A stretch of 64,000 nt of DNA. Origin: GCA-2706205 sp964215955. GTDB taxonomy: Bacteria; Bdellovibrionota; Bacteriovoracia; Bacteriovoracales; Bacteriovoracaceae. A program made the translations under genes and the position numbers. Positions 34,128 through 42,978 of the stretch are shown in pieces. The notes under the pieces were generated by a model that had not been told where the DNA came from, searched no databases, and saw only the letters and a list, made by a program, of their open reading frames with translations. Location of the stretch: contig CAXPDR010000041.1 in assembly GCA_964215955.1 (NCBI GenBank), forward strand, positions 62,001 to 126,000, read 5' to 3'. Each line of letters starts with the position of its first letter. The stretch's first letter is position 1.

Positions 34128-34820
34128 CTATCTTAATGTCCCTAAAAGAACTTCAATTTTGGTTTGAGAATTTGAAACAAATCCCCCTCCATCAACTTCA
34201 CCTGGAAGTGGTTCAGTAGGTGGAGTTGGTGAAGCAACTACATCATCACAGTTTTCTGGATCACTATTTGGATCTTCATTTGAATCATCGTTTGGAATAC
34301 AAACATCTAAAATTAAAGGCTTTGCAATATGTAAAACAGCTTGATACCTAGCAAATCTCGTTTGGTGAATATCACCTTCAAGATCTATACTATTCAAGTT
34401 TGAAAGATCTTGTGTGCTTAAATTAATTTTTGCTTCTAAACCTTTATCTCCAATGATTTCACCAGAAATATTAAAATCAAAATAAGTCTTTCCATCAGAG
34501 TTGATATTTCGATACCTATCAATTGAAACAATTGCAATGGCCCTTAGGCCATCTTTTTCAACTACCTGAGACCATATTCCTCTAAAATGATAAGGCTCAT
34601 CACATTCACCATCATCATTGCATGCCATTGTATCACCATATTGAGGAGACAAAGTCACTATTTCTGCTCCACCAAAAGATCTTAAGCTAGAACAAAATGG
34701 CTGATTATCATCACAAAGCTTATCCATATAAAGATTTAGATCCAGTTTTACCTCGACATCATCTGCCGAAAATCCAAGAGAGCTAAAAAGCAACATCGTA
34801 CTCATTAATAAAAATTTCAT
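34128..34820 (-). CDS. Secreted hypothetical protein
   Basis: The ATG at 34820 has AAAGGAG six bases upstream and begins MKFLLMSTMLLFSSLGFSA, a signal peptide. The mature protein (about 210 residues) looks beta-rich and has several Cys in acidic surroundings (DKLCDDNQPFCSS, MACNDDGECDEP, DVCIPND, ENCDD), so disulfides or calcium binding are likely. No family recognised. It follows the HExxH gene by ten bases in an operon headed by a TIGR02147 regulator. Confidence 0.68.
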   Translation of the reverse strand: MKFLLMSTMLLFSSLGFSADDVEVKLDLNLYMDKLCDDNQPFCSSLRSFGGAEIVTLSPQYGDTMACNDDGECDEPYHFRGIWSQVVEKDGLRAIAIVSIDRYRNINSDGKTYFDFNISGEIIGDKGLEAKINLSTQDLSNLNSIDLEGDIHQTRFARYQAVLHIAKPLILDVCIPNDDSNEDPNSDPENCDDVVASPTPPTEPLPGEVDGGGFVSNSQTKIEVLLGTLR

Positions 34821-34830
34821 ATTTACTCCT

Positions 34831-35778
34831 TTAAAGTTTATTTTCAATATAAGTTTCAACTTCTTGCTGTTTGGCCATACAGTTTGAGGTTGTAGGGTTA
34901 CACTGTCTAATTTGAGTATTAGCTCCATTTAATTCAATTCTTCCTTGATTAAAATGATAAGAAGGAAAAATAAGGTATTCATTTCCACTATAAGCATTAA
35001 CTCTATTTTCATTTTTACAATAAGTTATAAGCTCTAAAACTGAATACCAAGAATGATGATTTCTCTTAGTCCATCCTGCTTGCCAAACTTCAACTCCAAC
35101 AACTTCGTCTCCATAGTGATTTGGACATCTAAGTTGTGCTTTAAGATCTTTAGTTAAATCAACTGAGTTTACTTGATCCCCGATTATAAGATTGGCAAAA
35201 CCATTTTTTCCAAAATTGATAAATTTAAAATAAACTTGGGTTCCTCTTAAGGTTCTTTTTTCAATATCCATGGCCGAAATTTTTGCAACCTTGGCTCCAA
35301 GAGTATTTAAGACCAGCTCATCATGTACATTATGATGATGTCCCATTTCATGAATTAACATACTCACAGCTTGCGTAATTGAAAGCGCTTTAATCCTATT
35401 TTGTTCTTTAGTATATAAAAGGTCTGTATTAATATAGATAACGCTGCCAACCTTTGATCCCGTTACAGCAAGTCGAACTTGATTAAAAGGATAAATAAAG
35501 ATGTTAGGATGTTTTCTTCCTGAAAGAAATACGAGTTGTCTTTTATTTCGATATTCATTTGGTAAGTTTGCTCTAATTAATGTTAAAAGATTTATTTCTT
35601 GAGAATCAAAGTCATTATTTTTCTCAAAAGTAGCATAATCAATATAGCTAGCGAGATTTTGATATGCAAAAACTATATTGTTTTCAGCTATTCCACCTCC
35701 ATTTCCAACTCCATCACCTCTTAAAGAAAATGCCATTACATTTGAAATACCCAAAACAAGTATGAATAATTTAATCAT
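34831..35778 (-). CDS. Secreted protein with HExxH metallopeptidase-type motif
   Basis: Signal peptide MIKLFILVLGISNVMA at the ATG of 35778. The central motif SMLIHEMGHHHNVHDE (His143 first) has the HExxH zinc site, and the Asp ten residues after the first His resembles the third ligand of snapalysin-type (M7) enzymes, HExxHxxGxxD, with Asn in place of Gly. The rest is unlike families I know. Its start overlaps the end of the upstream regulator gene by eight bases. A secreted protease controlled by the linked regulator is the simplest reading; activity is an inference. Confidence 0.65.
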   Translation of the reverse strand: MIKLFILVLGISNVMAFSLRGDGVGNGGGIAENNIVFAYQNLASYIDYATFEKNNDFDSQEINLLTLIRANLPNEYRNKRQLVFLSGRKHPNIFIYPFNQVRLAVTGSKVGSVIYINTDLLYTKEQNRIKALSITQAVSMLIHEMGHHHNVHDELVLNTLGAKVAKISAMDIEKRTLRGTQVYFKFINFGKNGFANLIIGDQVNSVDLTKDLKAQLRCPNHYGDEVVGVEVWQAGWTKRNHHSWYSVLELITYCKNENRVNAYSGNEYLIFPSYHFNQGRIELNGANTQIRQCNPTTSNCMAKQQEVETYIENKL

Positions 35779-36532
35779 TTTTAAAATCCTTGAGAGTTGC
35801 AGGGAAAAAGTGCATGGCCAAAGTATAAGTTTCAACAGCCTTCGACTTTTCCATCTCTTGAGTAAAATTTTCTTTAAAATCATTTATCAATTTTTTAGCT
35901 TTTTTTATTTTTTTTGGATCAATATTTAGATTCATAGAACATACTTCCCTTAAATCCACAGGTACATGATCTAAGGAGTGTTCAACGACTTTTAAATTAT
36001 CCTTATGATATTTTCTTATAGCGTAAGAAGGTATATCCGAAGTTGTTCTAAGAGGCAGAGATGTTCTTTTCAAATTACCATTTTTAATAGTAATTAGATC
36101 CAACCTTTCTAAAGTTTCAATCGCAAATCTCGCTTCTTCTTCTTTAATACCAAGTCTTTTTGAAATATTGTCCGAGTCAGCTTTTATATGTTTTTGTTGG
36201 GATAAAGTAAGAATTGCTAAAAAATACCAATTAGAAATAAGATTAAACTCGTCTTCTTTAATTTGCATAACTTCAAGTTGAAGATTCGAATCTAGACTTT
36301 GCTTTTTTACATCGGCTAGCATTAACTCAAATTGAATTGGTGAAAATCCCAATTTTTCTGAAACCTTTTTAGCGTTTTTTACCGAGAAATCTCTTTTATT
36401 TGAGATTACGTCAGACAATGCAGTTGAACTCACTCCAAGATCCCTTGAAAAGGCCCTTAATGAGTATGAGCTATTCTTAGCCTTACGTTCCCTGTAAATG
36501 TCTTTTAACTCTTCCTTGTAATTAAATTCCAT
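35771..36532 (-). CDS. TIGR02147-family transcriptional regulator
   Basis: Matches the TIGR02147/DUF4423 family, abundant in Bdellovibrionota and Fibrobacteres: N-terminal FNYKEELKDIYRERKAKN, a helix-turn-helix in YSLRAFSRDLGVSSTALSDV, middle FNLISNWYFLAILTLSQ, and C-terminal region with MNLNIDPKKIKKAKKLINDF. Members often sit directly upstream of genes for secreted proteins, as here. No ribosome site precedes the ATG, so translation may be from a very short leader. The intergenic region to the GNAT gene carries repeated TGTCCCG half-sites. Confidence 0.82.
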   Translation of the reverse strand: MEFNYKEELKDIYRERKAKNSSYSLRAFSRDLGVSSTALSDVISNKRDFSVKNAKKVSEKLGFSPIQFELMLADVKKQSLDSNLQLEVMQIKEDEFNLISNWYFLAILTLSQQKHIKADSDNISKRLGIKEEEARFAIETLERLDLITIKNGNLKRTSLPLRTTSDIPSYAIRKYHKDNLKVVEHSLDHVPVDLREVCSMNLNIDPKKIKKAKKLINDFKENFTQEMEKSKAVETYTLAMHFFPATLKDFKND

Positions 36533-36574
36533 AAACTAAGCATATGAAAACCAAATCCTAAGATCAAGCCTTAT

Positions 36575-36607
36575 CGGAACAAACTGTCCCGACAGAAAAA
36601 CGGGACA
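36575..36607. promoter_or_regulatory. Candidate operator with three related half-sites
   Basis: CGGAACA (36575-36581), TGTCCCG (36585-36591) and CGGGACA (36601-36607). The last two are perfect inverted repeats nine bases apart, and the first is a one-mismatch inverted partner of the second. The cluster lies in the 120-base gap between the divergent TIGR02147 and GNAT genes and is GC-rich against an AT-rich background. Confidence 0.5.
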
Positions 36608-36652
36608 ATAACGCACCTATGCATTTCAATAACTTCTTGGTACTGTTTTCTT

Positions 36653-37105
36653 ATGAAATTAAGCTATAAATCCTTTAAGAAAGTAACCCCGGAAGTTCTT
36701 AATCATATTAAAAGCTTGGAGGAAGAAATCTTTCCAACTCCCCACTCGTTAGAAAAGCTTGAAAGTGAACTTTCTTCTAAGTTTAATATTAGTATTTTTA
36801 TGGCCTTTAATGAAAGTACACCTATTGGTTTTAAGGTTGGCTTTGAGCGTTCTAAAAGAATTTATTATAGCTGGATTGGAGGCGTTTCCCCGATTTTTAG
36901 AAAACAAGGAATTGCAGAGAAACTGATGGAACTGCAACATGAGATGGCCAAAGAACTAGGTTATAAGATTGTATGTACTCAAACAGACAACAGCTTTAAA
37001 CCCATGCTTATCCTCAATCTCAAGCATGGATTTGATATTAAAGGCTGTATCCAAAGCACTGGAGATGATTATTTAACTCTTATACTGGAAAAGAGTTTAT
37101 CGTAA
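36653..37105 (+). CDS. GNAT-family N-acetyltransferase
   Basis: 150 residues with the acetyl-CoA binding motif GGVSPIFRKQGIAEKLMELQ and preceding strand IGFKVGFERSKRIYYSW. Transfers an acetyl group to an amine of an unknown substrate. No ribosome site precedes the ATG, as for the divergent regulator. It may share the half-site operator with that regulator. Confidence 0.85.
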   Translation: MKLSYKSFKKVTPEVLNHIKSLEEEIFPTPHSLEKLESELSSKFNISIFMAFNESTPIGFKVGFERSKRIYYSWIGGVSPIFRKQGIAEKLMELQHEMAKELGYKIVCTQTDNSFKPMLILNLKHGFDIKGCIQSTGDDYLTLILEKSLS

Positions 37106-37196
37106 TTAAAGTATGAATCTTTTACAACCTAATGATTGATCAATCTTTATACAGTATTACTATATTTCAATACCCAAAAAAGAAACATGCTTATGG

Positions 37197-37205
37197 TGAT
37201 ATAAT
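37197..37205 (+). promoter_or_regulatory. Extended -10 promoter
   Basis: TGATATAAT is a consensus extended -10 element, 35 bases before the start of the secreted-protein gene at 37240; no -35 element is visible. The perfect 12-base palindrome GATTGATCAATC (37134-37145) lies upstream. Confidence 0.45.
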
Positions 37206-37239
37206 TTCCTAAAAAAATTCAAACAATTAAGGAGATTAA

Positions 37240-37710
37240 ATGAAAAAACTACTATTACTATCCATTCTTGCTATTTGTACCTCGAATATTTTTGCTCAGA
37301 CAATAATAACAGGTGGAGTCCAATATAAAACTCCCGCTGAGGAAGAGACTATAACGATTAATAAATATGTTGGAAATTTTAATAATGATCCAAATAAAGA
37401 ACTCGACGTCATGGTAAAAACAGATTTGAATAATAATCCTATGAATTTGGATTGTGTTACGGATGGGGAACAAAAGTTTTTCATAAAAAGCTCTAATGGG
37501 CAAAAAAACGCTGTTTACTTAGAGAGTGAATTACTATGTAAACTGGTAATTCAATGTGTAAAACAAGGTGGCTATGTAAAGTTAATGATCGATACATCTA
37601 TAGATGAGGTTAAAGGATTACATTTTTCTTCACAATGTCATACCCAAGAACCAATACCTTTTGAATACAGCAATATATTAGAATTAACTCAAGAATTTTT
37701 AGACGCATAA
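37240..37710 (+). CDS. Small secreted hypothetical protein
   Basis: Signal peptide MKKLLLLSILAICTSNIFA, start supported by GGAG eight bases upstream. Mature part of about 137 residues with four Cys (LDCVT, LLCKL, IQCVK, SQCHT), probably two disulfides. No family recognised. It stands alone, with its own promoter and a strong terminator. Confidence 0.65.
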   Translation: MKKLLLLSILAICTSNIFAQTIITGGVQYKTPAEEETITINKYVGNFNNDPNKELDVMVKTDLNNNPMNLDCVTDGEQKFFIKSSNGQKNAVYLESELLCKLVIQCVKQGGYVKLMIDTSIDEVKGLHFSSQCHTQEPIPFEYSNILELTQEFLDA

Positions 37711-37712
37711 TA

Positions 37713-37747
37713 AAATTGGTTCCATCTTAACCAGATGGGACCAATTT
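37713..37747. terminator. Hairpin between convergent genes
   Basis: A 15-base stem with one mismatch (AAATTGGTTCCATCT, 37713-37727; AGATGGGACCAATTT, 37733-37747) around a five-base loop. It lies at the shared end of the secreted-protein gene and the leftward helicase gene; T-tracts are poor on both sides. Confidence 0.6.
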
Positions 37748-40607
37748 ACAATAAAAAGTCTCTCGTCTTCTCACAAGCATCATTTAAAGAGGTAAAGTTG
37801 ATGGAATATGGTTTCATCATACTCTTAAAAGTATCTAGAGTTCTTCCCTTCCATTTTGCTAATCTCGAATCAGTAATAATAATACATCCCCTATCTGACT
37901 CTCTTCTTATAAGTCGACCTAGCTTTTGATGAAGAGACCTTGTTCTATGGGCTAAAAAATAATCATTAAACTCATTACCAAAGTTTGAATCATAGAAGTC
38001 TCTTCGTTTTTGAATCACGAGGTCTTGTCTTAAATCAGGAACTTTATCTACATAAACAAATTCAAGATTTTCTCCTGGAATATCTATCCCTTCTCCAAAA
38101 GATTCCATACCTACGAGTATCCCATTTTGAGATTTTTTAAATTCTTCAACGACATTATGTCCAAGTCCTTGAATGAATAGAGGTATCTCACCTTCAAAAG
38201 CTTTTAAAAGATATTCACAAGCTTTATCAAATCGTACCCTTGCAGAAAATAATAATAGAGATCTACCGCCTAAGTCTCTAATTAATGGAATTAACTCTTC
38301 TAAGGTTGTTTCTACAAATTTTTTATCGTAGAGAGAAGGAGTATCCGTACATAAAAAGACCTTAGCATTGTTTTCATAATCATAATTATTATCTAAAAAC
38401 AATCCTGTTCTAAATCTTCTTTCAGACTCTAAAAGATTATAACCAGTCATCCATTCAACTTGAGGCATTCCCTGTGAACCATCGTGATTGGCAAGGGTTG
38501 CACTCGTAAAAACTACTGATTGAGCATCTTTCATGACTTGATCATAAAAAATTTCTCCAACATTAATTGGAGCTGAAGTTAATAAATAACCGTACTCTTC
38601 GTGATATTTTATAGATCCTGCCCTTTCAGTGTTTCCCTCTAACAGATTTGTCAATGTACTTAAAGTATCTTCAATATGAGAAGCAAAAGACTCAAATAGA
38701 GTGTAAGCTGTTATTTGATTTTCATCTTCTAAGGAATTCACATTCCATCTGGCGACATAAGGAAAAATAAGATCATAAATACCTTTAAAGATATACCTTA
38801 AAGAATCAAGATGATTGTAAATACTCACCTCAAGATTTGAGTTCATTTTATTTTGAATAATCATTGGAAATTCGTTCCAATATATATCGGTAAATCGAGG
38901 TAATTTCTTGGCATACCTTTCAATCATCTCTTCAAGGCCTGTAATATTTTCTAAAATTATTTTCATAGAACTAGAGATTTCAGATTTAATTCTTCTCGTG
39001 GCATCGGCCCCCTTTTCATCATCACCTAAAAGATAATAAAGAGGGGCTACTTGTTGCGCCATATTCTTAGCGAAGCTATCAAGTTCACTCTTTCCAAGTT
39101 CTTGAGTAAAAGCTTGAGTAGACTCTCCCTCTAGTTTATGGGCCTCATCTATAACTATATAGTTTGGTTTCTCCATAGATTTCGGCCAAGAAAGAAGAAG
39201 TGAGTGGTTTCCTACAATAATATCTGCCTCTTTAGCTTTTCGTAATCCTTGAAGATACGTACATTCATTTTTAAAAGGACATTTGTGACCTGTGCATGCC
39301 CTATAATCAACTTGAATATTTTTATCCTTATCGGAGAATTCACTAAATTTTCTCTTTAACACAAAGGGAATAGAGTCTCTTGTAATAATTTTTGTATAAT
39401 CTGTGACCCGTTGATTATAAAAAAATAAAGTTTCAAAGTAAGCTGAAGTTAGACGTTCACCAAAGCTTCTTATATCCAACATCGTATCTGTTTCACGTTG
39501 TTCGTTTCTATAAAGTAATTCACAATAATGATTTTTAGACCCAACAAGCCTGATCACATTTAAATCATATTTTCCAAGACCTAATGCTTTAAAAACCAAA
39601 GGAATATCTTTAGTCATCGCCTGATTTTGAAGGGCCTTTGTCCCTGTGGAGATCATAACTTGCTCCCCTTTGGACTTACTTAATAAAACTGATGGCAATA
39701 AATAACCTAAAGTTTTACCTGTACCTGTAGGAGCTTGTATAAGAGCATGAACATTATTTCCAAAGGCCTGACCAATTCTTAAAGATAATTTTTCTTGCGA
39801 TTCGCGAAAGCTATAATGTGGAAGTTTCTGCTTTAGATCTTCCTCATCTCTTAATATATCTCTTATATTTGAGCCTGAAAATTCAAGTTTTTTTCTATCA
39901 AATCCGCTACCATCGGAATCTTCAAGAGAGATAAAATTTAAATACTTATCAAAGGCTAAGCCTAAATCAAAATCAATCTGATCTGCAATTTCTTCTAGCT
40001 CGGCTTGATCTAGTTGAATGAAGTGCTTAAACCAGAACTCATGCCCAGAAAAGTCCTTGAAAACATCTATCAAAAAAGCCTCAAATTCCTTGTCCTTCTT
40101 TACAAGATAAGTCGCCAGCAACATCACTTTTAACAGATCAATAGAATCTGAAAGACCACGGTGCTCTTCTTTATCAGCAATTTGAAGATCGATGAGTAGT
40201 CCTTCTAAATTCAAACTGCTTCTTTCAGGGAACAAAAGAGAAAGAAAATAGATGGAATCCTGAAAAGTTTCTTCTTCTCTATCTTCCCCTAAAGCTTCAA
40301 AGTATTTTTTTAAAAACATATCCTCAAATGATGCATTATGTGCAATGAGGGCATGCCCTTCCAAATCTAATAAATCAGGCTCAACTTTGTTCCAGTGAGG
40401 AGCTCGTCTAACCTCTTCCTGTTTAATTCCTGTTAATTTCTGTATAAATTGGGACAAAACAACGTCTGACTTCACTAGAGAACTATATTTTCGGATAAGT
40501 TTAGTTCCTTCAAACTGTAAAAAACCTAGATCTATGATCTGGTCATAAGTGGGATCGATTCCACTTGTTTCAATATCAATAACTGCCCAACGCCCTAGTT
40601 TTGTCAT
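37746..40607 (-). CDS. Exonuclease-DinG helicase fusion
   Basis: The N-terminal domain is a DnaQ-like 3'-5' exonuclease: AVIDIETSGIDPTYDQIIDL, HNASFEDMFLKKYF, HRGLSDSIDLLKV. From about residue 270 it is an XPD/DinG superfamily-2 helicase with LIQAPTGTGKTLGYLLP (Walker A), VIDEAHKLEGE (DEAH), VFTSATLANH, and LGRLIRRESDRG. Four Cys (KNHYCELL, ACTGHKC, NEC) lie where DinG proteins bind a [4Fe-4S] cluster. The ATG at 40607 follows AGGAAG; the longer frame to 40694 lacks a site. It probably acts in repair of DNA or R-loops. Confidence 0.85.
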   Translation of the reverse strand: MTKLGRWAVIDIETSGIDPTYDQIIDLGFLQFEGTKLIRKYSSLVKSDVVLSQFIQKLTGIKQEEVRRAPHWNKVEPDLLDLEGHALIAHNASFEDMFLKKYFEALGEDREEETFQDSIYFLSLLFPERSSLNLEGLLIDLQIADKEEHRGLSDSIDLLKVMLLATYLVKKDKEFEAFLIDVFKDFSGHEFWFKHFIQLDQAELEEIADQIDFDLGLAFDKYLNFISLEDSDGSGFDRKKLEFSGSNIRDILRDEEDLKQKLPHYSFRESQEKLSLRIGQAFGNNVHALIQAPTGTGKTLGYLLPSVLLSKSKGEQVMISTGTKALQNQAMTKDIPLVFKALGLGKYDLNVIRLVGSKNHYCELLYRNEQRETDTMLDIRSFGERLTSAYFETLFFYNQRVTDYTKIITRDSIPFVLKRKFSEFSDKDKNIQVDYRACTGHKCPFKNECTYLQGLRKAKEADIIVGNHSLLLSWPKSMEKPNYIVIDEAHKLEGESTQAFTQELGKSELDSFAKNMAQQVAPLYYLLGDDEKGADATRRIKSEISSSMKIILENITGLEEMIERYAKKLPRFTDIYWNEFPMIIQNKMNSNLEVSIYNHLDSLRYIFKGIYDLIFPYVARWNVNSLEDENQITAYTLFESFASHIEDTLSTLTNLLEGNTERAGSIKYHEEYGYLLTSAPINVGEIFYDQVMKDAQSVVFTSATLANHDGSQGMPQVEWMTGYNLLESERRFRTGLFLDNNYDYENNAKVFLCTDTPSLYDKKFVETTLEELIPLIRDLGGRSLLLFSARVRFDKACEYLLKAFEGEIPLFIQGLGHNVVEEFKKSQNGILVGMESFGEGIDIPGENLEFVYVDKVPDLRQDLVIQKRRDFYDSNFGNEFNDYFLAHRTRSLHQKLGRLIRRESDRGCIIITDSRLAKWKGRTLDTFKSMMKPYSINFTSLNDACEKTRDFLL

Positions 40608-40667
40608 CTTGTCTTCCTGTGTAATTTCTGGAAAAATAACATTTAAATTTATGTAAAGGAACCTAAA

Positions 40668-41045
40668 ATGTCGACTATCATATTCCAGACTCAATCAATT
40701 ATCATTGTAGGAATACTGCTTTATGGTGTTTATTCTAGAAAAAATAGATTTAAACACATCAAAATCATGAAGACGGCCATTATCTGGGATCTATTACTTG
40801 TTGCACAAATTGAGTTAACCAGAAGTGCTATACTAAAGGCAAGCAAGGTTGTTGAAAATCCATTGATTCTTAACATCCACGTATCATTAGCGGTTGCCAC
40901 AGTGCTTCTTTACGGTGTGATATTTTACACAGGAACAAAACTAAACAAGGGTGATGAAAATATAAGGATATTACATAAATGCATAGGCGTAAGTGCATTG
41001 ACTACACGTATCCTAACACTTATAACTAGCTTCGTTATTTTATAA
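40668..41045 (+). CDS. Small membrane protein, possibly DUF420-like
   Basis: 125 residues with four predicted helices (IIIVGILLYGVY, AIIWDLLLVAQIEL, ILNIHVSLAVATVLLYGVIF, VSALTTRILTLITSFVIL). His residues within or near helices (FKHIKIMK, NIHVSL, LHKCIG) could bind haem or metal, as in DUF420 proteins linked to cytochrome oxidase; this similarity is weak. AAAGGA precedes the ATG. It lies 25 bases before the BolA-like gene and may be cotranscribed. Confidence 0.5.
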   Translation: MSTIIFQTQSIIIVGILLYGVYSRKNRFKHIKIMKTAIIWDLLLVAQIELTRSAILKASKVVENPLILNIHVSLAVATVLLYGVIFYTGTKLNKGDENIRILHKCIGVSALTTRILTLITSFVIL

Positions 41046-41070
41046 TATTTTAAACATGCTTGAGGCCTAA

Positions 41071-41316
41071 ATGAATAACCCATTAGCAGAAGTAAAAAGC
41101 CTAATTGAATCAAATTTAAATGAATCCCTTGTGGAAGTAAATGATATGACTGGAACATTAGATCATCTTGAAATTCTGGTTGTCAGTGATGAATTTAAAG
41201 GCAAACTTCTATTAGAACAACACCAAATGGTTATGGATATCCTCAAAGATTCATTAAAAGAAAAGATTCATGCAGTAAAAATAAAAACTATGACTAAAGA
41301 AAAATACAATAAATAA
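41071..41316 (+). CDS. BolA/IbaG-family protein
   Basis: 81 residues with the BolA pattern TGTLDHLEILVVSDEFKGK, then LLEQHQMVMDILKDSL. BolA proteins pair with CGFS glutaredoxins to bind a [2Fe-2S] cluster and act in iron-sulfur trafficking and iron sensing. The next gene, nine bases downstream, is exactly such a glutaredoxin, which supports the assignment. Confidence 0.85.
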   Translation: MNNPLAEVKSLIESNLNESLVEVNDMTGTLDHLEILVVSDEFKGKLLLEQHQMVMDILKDSLKEKIHAVKIKTMTKEKYNK

Positions 41317-41325
41317 GAGGCAAAT

Positions 41326-41715
41326 ATGAGCAATGATAATCCATTTAAAATTTTAAACGAAGATATTTCTACAACTAAAGAATTCTCTCCTGCAACTGCA
41401 ACTGGAGAATTAAAAGAAAGAATTGAATCTGTTATTAATTCAGATAATATGGTTCTTTTTATGAAAGGAAATGCAGAGTTTCCTCAATGTGGATTTTCTG
41501 CAAATACTGTTGCCATTTTAAAACATCTTGGAAAGTCATTTACGACATTTAATATCTTAGAAGATATGGATATTAGACAAGGTTTAAAAGAGTATTCTAA
41601 CTGGCCAACTTTTCCTCAACTTTATGTGAAAGGAAAAATGATTGGTGGGAACGATATCATCACAGAAATGTTTGAAAGTGGTGAATTAAAAGAATACTTA
41701 GACTCAAATCTATAG
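41326..41715 (+). CDS. grxD: Monothiol CGFS glutaredoxin
   Basis: Contains LFMKGNAEFPQCGFSAN with active Cys55, WPTFPQLYVKGKMIGGNDII and a glutathione site in EYSNWPTFPQ, the set of Grx4-type monothiol glutaredoxins. These hold and transfer [2Fe-2S] clusters and partner with BolA. There is an N-terminal extension of about 25 residues. AGAGGC precedes the ATG. Cotranscribed with the BolA-like gene. Confidence 0.92.
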   Translation: MSNDNPFKILNEDISTTKEFSPATATGELKERIESVINSDNMVLFMKGNAEFPQCGFSANTVAILKHLGKSFTTFNILEDMDIRQGLKEYSNWPTFPQLYVKGKMIGGNDIITEMFESGELKEYLDSNL

Positions 41716-41727
41716 TTTCTTAATCTT

Positions 41728-42978
41728 GTGTCCCATACATCCCAAATTATAGGGCAAATAGATCCAAATAAGACCATTGAGATAGTTGGAGCAGGCATTA
41801 GCGGCCTCTTACTAGGCTATCACCTAAAAAAAGCAGGATATCCAGTTCGTATCTATGAAAAATCCAACCGAGTGGGAGGAAAGATACAAACTAGCACCTC
41901 TTCTTTTGGCTTACAGGAGCATGCAGCCAATGCTATTTATACAGATGATAATATTTGGGCACTGATTGAAGATCTTAACCTCAATTACATTCTCCCTACG
42001 CCAAAACTAAAAAAAAAGGTCTTCCTAGCTAAAGCAATAAAATCTCCTCGGCCAAGGCTTCATGAATTATTTTCAATTTTATTAAATCTATTTAAAAAAG
42101 TACCTAGAAAAAAAGATCAATCAGTTTATGATTTCTTTCTTCCCCTTCTTGGTCATAACTTAAGTAAGAATCTAATTGGTGCTGCATTTATAGGAATATA
42201 TGCCTGTGATGTGAAAGAGCTCCACTTTGACAGTGTTTTTAAAGAGGGAGAAAAAAATAAAACCTATTTTCACTTCTTTCAATCTCTAAGGAAGATTCGA
42301 AAAGAGCAAAGGAAGCCAAGAGTGAGTTTGTCTTTTAGAAATGGCATGCAAGAATTTATTAATGTTTTAGAGTCTAAACTTAAAGACGAAATTGTTTTAA
42401 ATTCTAATTTTATCGTAAATAAAGATTCAAACTGTATAATATGTACCAATGCCTCAGAGGCATCGACTTTATTAGCAGATCAATTTTCTGGACTATCCCA
42501 GCTTTTGCGTAAAATTGAATATAAATCAGTTAACTCTTCAACTATTTTTACAAAAGAAGAAGTAAATGGTCTTCAAAATAGTTTCGGGGTCCTTTTTCCG
42601 CCAAATGATCAGAGAAAGACCTTAGGGATTCTACACAACTCTGAGATTTTTACAAATCGGGTTAGTGAAAGGGATCATCACTCTTACACTATTATATCTA
42701 AACCAACTCAGTTTGAAGAATTAGCTCATGAGTACAAAAGTCTAGCTATCAATTTTAATTTAAATAATGTACTTCAAAAGAAGACAGTTGAATGGGATAA
42801 AGGCCTCCCCATTTATGATCACGGTAGGTTTAAAACCGTCCAAGAGTTAAGTCTCCAGATTAAAAACAAAAATGGAATTGCTTTGTTTGGTAATTATATG
42901 GGTGGTATTAGCATTAGAGAAATGAATAATATGGCCTTGTCTTTTGTATCAAGCCTTAATACATCTCAAAAGCATTAA
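41728..42978 (+). CDS. FAD-dependent oxidoreductase, protoporphyrinogen-oxidase-like
   Basis: The N-terminal FAD site is VGAGISGLLLGYHLKKAG...YEKSNRVGGKIQT, typical of the amine oxidase/PpoX (HemY) group. The C-terminal FAD contact is ALFGNYMGGISIREM. HemY-type enzymes oxidise protoporphyrinogen or coproporphyrinogen in haem synthesis. At 416 residues it is slightly short, and no other haem gene is nearby, so a related substrate remains possible. The start is taken as GTG at 41728; there is no clear ribosome site. The end overlaps a convergent gene by 23 bases. Confidence 0.65.
   Translation: MSHTSQIIGQIDPNKTIEIVGAGISGLLLGYHLKKAGYPVRIYEKSNRVGGKIQTSTSSFGLQEHAANAIYTDDNIWALIEDLNLNYILPTPKLKKKVFLAKAIKSPRPRLHELFSILLNLFKKVPRKKDQSVYDFFLPLLGHNLSKNLIGAAFIGIYACDVKELHFDSVFKEGEKNKTYFHFFQSLRKIRKEQRKPRVSLSFRNGMQEFINVLESKLKDEIVLNSNFIVNKDSNCIICTNASEASTLLADQFSGLSQLLRKIEYKSVNSSTIFTKEEVNGLQNSFGVLFPPNDQRKTLGILHNSEIFTNRVSERDHHSYTIISKPTQFEELAHEYKSLAINFNLNNVLQKKTVEWDKGLPIYDHGRFKTVQELSLQIKNKNGIALFGNYMGGISIREMNNMALSFVSSLNTSQKH

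Noticed and set aside
37134..37145. Perfect palindrome GATTGATCAATC
   Set aside because: Short, AT-rich, single copy and far upstream of the extended -10 element; not enough to call an operator.
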